Assembly (NCBI GenBank): GCA_964593065.1
Contig: CAZQGO010000027.1
Span: forward strand, 1-35,927
Length of the DNA: 35,927 bases
DNA from: CAZQGO01 sp964593065
Lineage (GTDB): Bacteria; Oederibacteriota; JAAXVQ01
Direction: 5' to 3'
In this document: one piece after another, positions 30,051 to 35,927 of the stretch
Layout: each line of letters begins with the position of its first letter
Numbering within the stretch: the stretch's first letter is position 1
Notes under the pieces: model-generated
Told to the model about the DNA's origin: nothing
Databases searched by the model: none
Seen by the model: the letters and a program-made list of their open reading frames with translations, nothing else
Position numbers and translations under genes: made by a program

Positions 30051-30412
30051 AGCTCCATCCGGGGTGGATCCTGGCCCTGGCGGGGCTCGCCGGCCTGGCA
30101 GCCCTGTACGGACTCGGCTACGCCTCCTGGGCCTTCGGCTTGGCGCTGGGATTGGTTTTAGGCGCGGTTACATTCAGCTGGATTCGCTTCAGCGTCCGCC
30201 GGGCCTTTGCCTCCCGGCCCGACCGGGCGGACGGCCGGCGCCTGCTGGTCCACAGTGTGCTGCGGCTGGCCCTGGTGGCCGCCGTGCTGGTGGCGGCCCT
30301 GCGTTTCCGGGAAATCGAAATCTGGGGCGTGGTCCTGGGCTATACCCTGGTGCACCTGCCTGCGTCCCTGTGGCAGGGACGCGCCGCGCGCAAGGAACGA
30401 GGCCCGGCATGA
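30047..30412 (+). CDS. atpI: ATP synthase subunit I
   Basis: The 121-residue product has four predicted membrane helices (near residues 7-27, 29-47, 68-86 and 92-110) with a polar loop (FSVRRAFASRPDRADGRR) in the middle, as in AtpI/Uncl-type proteins. It is thought to act as a chaperone for c-ring assembly. Sequence conservation in this family is poor, so the call depends on topology and on the position between atpZ and atpB. ATGA overlaps link it to both neighbours. Confidence 0.75.
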   Translation: MKLHPGWILALAGLAGLAALYGLGYASWAFGLALGLVLGAVTFSWIRFSVRRAFASRPDRADGRRLLVHSVLRLALVAAVLVAALRFREIEIWGVVLGYTLVHLPASLWQGRAARKERGPA

Positions 30413-31131
30413 GTGCGGTACCGGAATCCATCGTCTATCACCTGCCCTTCGACGCCAGCCTGGCGATGAGCCTGCTGGCCGCGGCCGTGATCGGCCTGGT
30501 GTCCTGGCTGGCCACCCGGCGGATGTCGTCGGTGCCCCGGGGCTGGCAGAATTTTCTGGAGTGGCTGTTGGGGCTGATTTATCAATTCGCGGACGACATG
30601 GTCGGGCCCACGGCACCGCGCTATTACCCCTTGTTCGCCATGCTGTTTTTCTTCATCTTGGTCTGCAATTTGATGGGACTCATCCCGGGACTGCTTTCCA
30701 GCACCAGCCGCTTGTCCACCACCGTCGGGCTGGCGCTGGTGGTTTTTTTCGCAACCCATTATTTCGGCGTGAAGGAGAGGGGCTTGCTGCCCTACCTCCG
30801 GCACTGGTTCGGCCCGGTGCCGGCCTGGTTGAAGCCCTTCATGCTGGTGATCGAACTGATCAGCGAGCTGGCGCGCCCCCTGTCGCTTTCGTTCCGCCTC
30901 TTCGGGAATATCCTGGCCAAGGAGATCCTGCTGGGCGTGCTGGCGCTCCTGGTCATTATTTTCATTCCGTCCGGTAACGTGATCCAGGAAGCGTTGAGCG
31001 TGGTGCCGTTGATTCTGCGCCCGCTCATCATCCTGCTGGGCATTTTGGTCAGCATCATCCAGGCCTTCGTATTCATGATCCTGGCCATGGTTTACATCGG
31101 CGGCGCCGTGCAGGCGCACGAGGGGCATTGA
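30409..31131 (+). CDS. atpB: ATP synthase F0 subunit a
   Basis: The 240-residue membrane protein forms the ion half-channels facing the c-ring. The diagnostic segment ARPLSLSFRLFGNILAKE lies near residue 155, with the essential Arg at 163. NLMGLIPG (near 87) and the final helix ILVSIIQAFVFMILAMVYIGGAV are conserved. The ATG at 30409 overlaps the atpI stop (ATGA). The open frame extends back to 30001, but that region encodes atpI in another frame. The 85-base gap to atpE contains GC-rich dyads and a perfect AAGGAGG for atpE. Confidence 0.96.
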   Translation: MSAVPESIVYHLPFDASLAMSLLAAAVIGLVSWLATRRMSSVPRGWQNFLEWLLGLIYQFADDMVGPTAPRYYPLFAMLFFFILVCNLMGLIPGLLSSTSRLSTTVGLALVVFFATHYFGVKERGLLPYLRHWFGPVPAWLKPFMLVIELISELARPLSLSFRLFGNILAKEILLGVLALLVIIFIPSGNVIQEALSVVPLILRPLIILLGILVSIIQAFVFMILAMVYIGGAVQAHEGH

Positions 31132-31216
31132 CGCGCGCCGGCCGCCGGCCGGAATCATCGCCGCGGCCGGGCGGGCGGGAGACGGCAAGCCAACCCCATC
31201 AAGGAGGAACCTTTCA

Positions 31217-31588
31217 GTGAAACACCGGATCGCAAGCAGCATGGGAAGTGCACTGGCAATACTCGGCACCGCCTGGGTGGCGGCGGCCCAAGAGGCCGCG
31301 CCCGCGGTACACGCCGCCCGGGTCTCGGGCGACGCGACCTGGTTCTTTGTGGCCTGCGCGGTGGCGGCGGCCCTGGGGCTGGGTCTCGCGGCCTTCGGCG
31401 GCTCCCTCGGCCAAGGCATGGCGATCAGCAAGGCCGTGGAAGGCATCGCCCGCCAACCGGAGGCCGGCGGGCCCATCCAGACGGCCATGATCATCGGCAT
31501 TTCCTTCATCGAGTCGCTCACGATTTATGCCCTGGTCGTGGCGCTGATCCTGCTGTTCGCCAATCCCTTTATCGGCTATTTCGTGTAA
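31217..31588 (+). CDS. atpE: ATP synthase F0 subunit c with N-terminal signal-like extension
   Basis: The 123-residue product is longer than the usual 75-90. Residues 1-24 look like a signal peptide (cleavage near VAAA-QE), leaving a normal hairpin. Helix one has GLGLAAFGGSLGQG with Gln66, the polar loop has ARQPEAGG, and helix two has FIESLTIYALV with the ion-binding Glu99, then Ser100 and Tyr104. Gln and Glu are 33 residues apart, as Gln32 and Glu65 are in the sodium ring of Ilyobacter. Ser after Glu is part of the sodium set, while chloroplast-type proton rings have Ala there. GTG 31217 has AAGGAGG 9 bases upstream. Sodium use is inference. Confidence 0.93.
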   Translation: MKHRIASSMGSALAILGTAWVAAAQEAAPAVHAARVSGDATWFFVACAVAAALGLGLAAFGGSLGQGMAISKAVEGIARQPEAGGPIQTAMIIGISFIESLTIYALVVALILLFANPFIGYFV

Positions 31589-31608
31589 AGCGCGGCGGGA
31601 GGAACGGC

Positions 31609-32106
31609 ATGATCGAGATCAACTGGTTTTTACTGGCGGCGCAGGTCGCCACCTTCCTGGCGGCGATGGTCTTGGTCTGGAAGCTGTCCTGGGGTCCTCT
31701 GACCCAGTTCATGCGGGAGCGTTCGGAACGCATCGCCGCGGACCTGAAGCGGGCCGAGGAGGGGCGCAAGGAGATCGATGCGCTCGAGGCGGAATACCGC
31801 CGCCGGCTGGCGGAGGTCGAGGAACGCGCCCAGCAGGAAATCAAGGAGGCCCTGGCCAAGGGCCGCCAGGAAAAGGAAGGGCTGGTCGAGGAGGCGCGCC
31901 AGGAGGCCAGGCAGATCCTCGAGAAGGCTCAGTCCGATCTGGAACTGGAGCGCGAGCGCGTGCTGCAAAGCCTGCACGCCCAGGTGACGGAATTATCCCT
32001 GGCGGCCTTGGAACGGGTCCTGGGCCAGGGACTGGACCGGCAGATCCAGCAGCGGCTGCTGGACAAATTCCTGCACGAGGTCGAACAGGTGGAGCCGAAG
32101 ACGTGA
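31609..32106 (+). CDS. atpF: ATP synthase F0 subunit b
   Basis: The 165-residue product has one N-terminal membrane helix (NWFLLAAQVATFLAAMVLVW, residues 4-24). The long charged right-handed coiled coil that follows forms the peripheral stalk. It ends in a C-terminal region that meets subunit delta (VTELSLAALERVLG). Length and layout are typical. Only one b-type gene is present, so a homodimer is likely. GGAGGAA precedes the ATG, and the stop overlaps the atpH GTG by 4 bases. Confidence 0.95.
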   Translation: MIEINWFLLAAQVATFLAAMVLVWKLSWGPLTQFMRERSERIAADLKRAEEGRKEIDALEAEYRRRLAEVEERAQQEIKEALAKGRQEKEGLVEEARQEARQILEKAQSDLELERERVLQSLHAQVTELSLAALERVLGQGLDRQIQQRLLDKFLHEVEQVEPKT

Positions 32107-32657
32107 GCGCCGAGAACATCATCGCGGAAAAATACGCGCGGGCCATGCTCTTTTTGGCCCAGGAAGAGGGACGGCTCGAAGAGGTCCTGGGCGATTTGGA
32201 CTTGGTCGAGGACCTGTTCGGCCGCGGCGAGGGGCGCGAGCTCCTGGTTCATCCCTTGTTGTCTCCGGAGCAGAAACAAGCGGCCGTCAAAGAACTGGTC
32301 CAGGGCAAAATCACGAACCTGACCTTCTCGCTGCTGCGGCTGCTGATCGAGAAACACCGTGGAACCCTGGTGCCGGAAATCGCCGCCGCCTACCGGGAGG
32401 GACTGCAGCACCTGCGGGGCCAGCGGTCCGCGACGGTCACCGCGGCCATGCCGCTCACGGAGGAGCAGCTGCGCCACCTGCGCCAGACGCTCACGGCCTT
32501 GGCCGGAGCCGAGGTGGATTTAAAGCAGGTCCTCGACCCCAACCTGCGGGGCGGCGCGCGCGTGACCATGGGGGACCTCGTTTTGGACGGCAGCTTGGAC
32601 GCCCGCCTGCGGCAGTTGCGCAAGGCCCTGCAGCGGAGCAGCTCGGACGCCAATTGA
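32103..32657 (+). CDS. atpH: ATP synthase F1 subunit delta
   Basis: The 184-residue product has the OSCP/delta fold. The N-terminal six-helix domain contains AEKYARAMLFLAQEEGRLEEV and LLVHPLLSPEQKQAAVKEL. TNLTFSLLRLLIEKHRGTLVPEIAAAY lies near residue 75. The C-terminal part has ATVTAAMPLTEEQLRHL and the conserved LRGGARVTMGDLVLDGSLDARLRQL segment (near 150). It joins the b stalk to the alpha3beta3 head. The GTG start overlaps the atpF stop (GTGA). A 7-bp hairpin (32659-32681) lies between it and atpA. Confidence 0.95.
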   Translation: MSAENIIAEKYARAMLFLAQEEGRLEEVLGDLDLVEDLFGRGEGRELLVHPLLSPEQKQAAVKELVQGKITNLTFSLLRLLIEKHRGTLVPEIAAAYREGLQHLRGQRSATVTAAMPLTEEQLRHLRQTLTALAGAEVDLKQVLDPNLRGGARVTMGDLVLDGSLDARLRQLRKALQRSSSDAN

Positions 32658-32699
32658 TGCGGGACGCACCGGCGGTCCCGCGGGGGTGAAAGGAAAAAC

Positions 32700-34214
<1,515 letters not shown>

Positions 34215-34230
34215 GGAGCCGGCGCCGGAC

Positions 34231-35100
34231 ATGGCCCATATCCGACAGATCCGTTCGCGGATCCGCAGCATCCGGAACATCCAGCAGATCACCCGCGCCA
34301 TGAAAATGGTGGCCTCGGCCCGCCTGCACAAGGCCCAGCGGCAATTACTGCAGGCCCGCCCCTACGCGTATAAGATGCGGGAGATGATCCAGGACATCGG
34401 CCGCCACGCGCAGAATCTGGCCCACCCCCTGGTGCAGGGCCAGCGCGGTTCGGTGCGGGCCGTGGTGACGCTGACCTCGGACAAGGGCATGTGCGGGGGA
34501 TTCAACGGCCCCCCGCTGGTGGCGGCGCTGAAGGCCGCCGGCGCCGCACCGCCCGCGCCGCCCGCCGAAATATTGATCCTGGGACGCAAGGGCGTGGTTT
34601 TCTTCCGCCGCAGCGGGATCAAGGCCGTCCGGGAATGGTCGGGTTTCTGGCAGGAAGTGAGCTGGACCCATGCCGACAGCATCGGCCAGGAGCTGATCGA
34701 CGGCTTCACGGCGGGGCGGTGGTCGCGCGTCGATTTGGTCTACAACCGTTTCAAGTCGGTCCTGATCCAGGAACTGGTCCAGACCCGCCTGCTGCCTCTG
34801 GACCTGGGGGATGCGGAGGAGGGCTCCGCCGGACCGCGCCGGGAGCATTTGTTCGAACCGGCGGCGGAGGCCATTTACGCCTATCTCCTCCCGCGTTACG
34901 TGAAGAACATCGTCTGGCACGCGTTTTTGGAATCCAAGGCCGCCGAAATGGCGGCGCGCATGCAGTCCATGGACAACGCCACGCAGAGCGCGGGCGACAT
35001 GATCGGCGAAATGACGCTGCAGTTGAACCGGGCGCGGCAGGCGACCATTACCCGGGAAATTTCCGAACTGGTGGGCGGGGCGGAGGCCATCGGCTGGTAA
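34231..35100 (+). CDS. atpG: ATP synthase F1 subunit gamma
   Basis: The 289-residue central-stalk subunit begins with the helix IRQIRSRIRSIRNIQQITRAMKMVASARLHKAQ-like segment typical of gamma, including ITRAMKMVA. The Rossmann-like middle has VVTLTSDKGMCGGFN (near residue 75) and AEILILGRKGVVFFRR. The C-terminal helix has the conserved ESKAAEMAARMQSMDNATQSA segment followed by LQLNRARQATITREISELVGGAEA. It rotates inside alpha3beta3 and couples to the c-ring. The length is normal, and the gene precedes atpD by 38 bases. Confidence 0.97.
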   Translation: MAHIRQIRSRIRSIRNIQQITRAMKMVASARLHKAQRQLLQARPYAYKMREMIQDIGRHAQNLAHPLVQGQRGSVRAVVTLTSDKGMCGGFNGPPLVAALKAAGAAPPAPPAEILILGRKGVVFFRRSGIKAVREWSGFWQEVSWTHADSIGQELIDGFTAGRWSRVDLVYNRFKSVLIQELVQTRLLPLDLGDAEEGSAGPRREHLFEPAAEAIYAYLLPRYVKNIVWHAFLESKAAEMAARMQSMDNATQSAGDMIGEMTLQLNRARQATITREISELVGGAEAIGW

Positions 35101-35138
35101 ACCCCGCGGCCCACCCGGACCGCATCAGGAGGTTTCGC

Positions 35139-35927
35139 GTGAAGGCAGGCAAAGTCGTGCAAGTGATCGGCGCGGTGGTGGACGTGGAATTCACGCCGGG
35201 GGAGCTCCCCCCGATCTACCAGGCCCTGCGGATCGAAGGCCAGGCCGGCGGCCAGGTGCCCGTGTCCGTGGTTCTGGAGGTGCAGGCGCACCTGGGCGAC
35301 AATATCGTGCGGGGCGTCGCCATGTCCTCCACGGACGGTGTTTCGCGGGGCATGGCCGTGCAGGATCTCGGCGGCCCGATTTCGGTTCCCGTGGGCCGGG
35401 AGACGCTCGGCCGGGTCATGGACGTTTTGGGACAACCCGTGGATAAAAGCGGAGAGATCCAGAGCGCCAAGCGCTATCCCATTCACCGCCCCAAGCCGGA
35501 CTTCACGTCGCAGGACACGTCCACCCGGCAGCTGGAAACGGGCATCAAGGTCATCGACCTGCTCGCGCCCTATCCCCGCGGGGGCAAAATCGGCCTGTTC
35601 GGCGGCGCGGGCGTGGGCAAGACGGTGATCATCATGGAACTCATCCGCAACATCGCCACCGAGCACGGCGGTTTCTCGGTTTTCGGCGGCGTCGGGGAGC
35701 GCACGCGCGAGGGCAATGAACTCTGGCTGGAAATGAAGAATTCCGGCGTGCTGGAAAAAACCACGCTGGTCTTCGGACAGATGAACGAGCCGCCCGGGGC
35801 CCGCATGCGGGTCGCGCTTTCCGCCCTGACCCAGGCGGAATATTTCCGCGACGAGGAGGGCCAGGACGTCCTCCTGTTCATCGACAACATCTTCCGCTTC
35901 ACCCAGGCGGGGTCCGAAGTCTCGGCG
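35139..35927 (+). CDS. atpD: ATP synthase F1 subunit beta (partial, runs off the window)
   Basis: The first 263 codons of the catalytic subunit are present and the frame is open to the last base. GTG 35139 is preceded by AGGAGG six bases upstream and starts with KAGKVVQVIGAVVDVEF. Further markers are GRVMDVLGQPVD, LETGIKVIDLLAPYPRGGKIGLFG, the P-loop GGAGVGKT (near residue 155), GERTREGNELW with the catalytic-type Glu (near 188), MNEPPGARMRVALSALT and VLLFIDNIFRFTQAGSEVSA at the end. Beta hydrolyses or makes ATP at the interface with alpha. The expected next gene, atpC (epsilon), would lie outside the window. Confidence 0.97.
   Translation, partial: MKAGKVVQVIGAVVDVEFTPGELPPIYQALRIEGQAGGQVPVSVVLEVQAHLGDNIVRGVAMSSTDGVSRGMAVQDLGGPISVPVGRETLGRVMDVLGQPVDKSGEIQSAKRYPIHRPKPDFTSQDTSTRQLETGIKVIDLLAPYPRGGKIGLFGGAGVGKTVIIMELIRNIATEHGGFSVFGGVGERTREGNELWLEMKNSGVLEKTTLVFGQMNEPPGARMRVALSALTQAEYFRDEEGQDVLLFIDNIFRFTQAGSEVSA

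Overview
The window is high-GC DNA from a Gram-negative bacterium. The outer-membrane evidence is a TonB-dependent receptor, two other predicted outer-membrane barrels, a lipobox lipoprotein and several Sec signal peptides. Genes are closely packed on both strands. Many starts are GTG (nusG, the periplasmic binding protein, a secreted MBL-fold protein, the CsgG-like lipoprotein, atpE, atpH, atpD). Promoters with readable -10 elements (TATAAT, TATACT, TATTAT) stand out against the GC-rich background. I see no rRNA, CRISPR array, insertion sequence, integrase or phage gene. I cannot name the phylum from sequence alone. The mixture of families and the rearranged ribosomal operon suggest a deep-branching or uncultured lineage.

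Layout. 1-3852: the translation/secretion block tuf(end)-rpmG-tRNA(Trp)-secE-nusG-rplK-rplA-rplJ-rplL. It has a hairpin-rich rplK-rplA spacer and an L10-type leader with an internal terminator before rplJ. A strong terminator follows rplL, and rpoB is not next. 3893-5463: an outer-membrane barrel protein and a YacP/Rae1-like NYN nuclease. 5480-7524 (minus): a two-gene NAD salvage operon, pncA-pncB. 7734-10814: an FAD-linked oxidase divergent from queH, then mutM. The oxidase and queH both appear to be leaderless. 10911-16955: a TonB-dependent receptor, a periplasmic ABC-type binding protein with no permease or ATPase, a secreted MBL-fold protein, an aldo/keto reductase and a short-chain dehydrogenase. 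16982-17395 (minus): a PilZ protein. 17725-20769: a DnaE2-like DNA polymerase. 20836-23661: an unrecognised single-pass membrane protein followed by a secreted TPR protein. 23677-26880 (minus): an operon of a PAP2 phosphatase, a porin-like barrel and a DUF362/ferredoxin protein. 27161-29814: a PhnP-like hydrolase, a CsgG-like lipoprotein, an AMMECR1 protein and a bifunctional-nuclease-family protein. 29820 to the end: a complete F-type ATP synthase operon, atpZ-I-B-E-F-H-A-G, with the first 263 codons of atpD.

Working relationships. pncA and pncB share an ATGA overlap and act in sequence, nicotinamide to nicotinate to nicotinate mononucleotide. The atp genes are in canonical single-operon order with 4-bp overlaps at four junctions. 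Subunit c has a cleavable-looking N-terminal extension and a Gln...Glu-Ser set at the ion site, as in sodium-type rings. The least explained parts are the membrane-scaffold/TPR pair (20836-23661), the receptor plus orphan binding protein joined by a 17-bp stem (10911-14109), and the PAP2-porin-DUF362 operon. Functions are inferred from sequence motifs only; no database search was possible.
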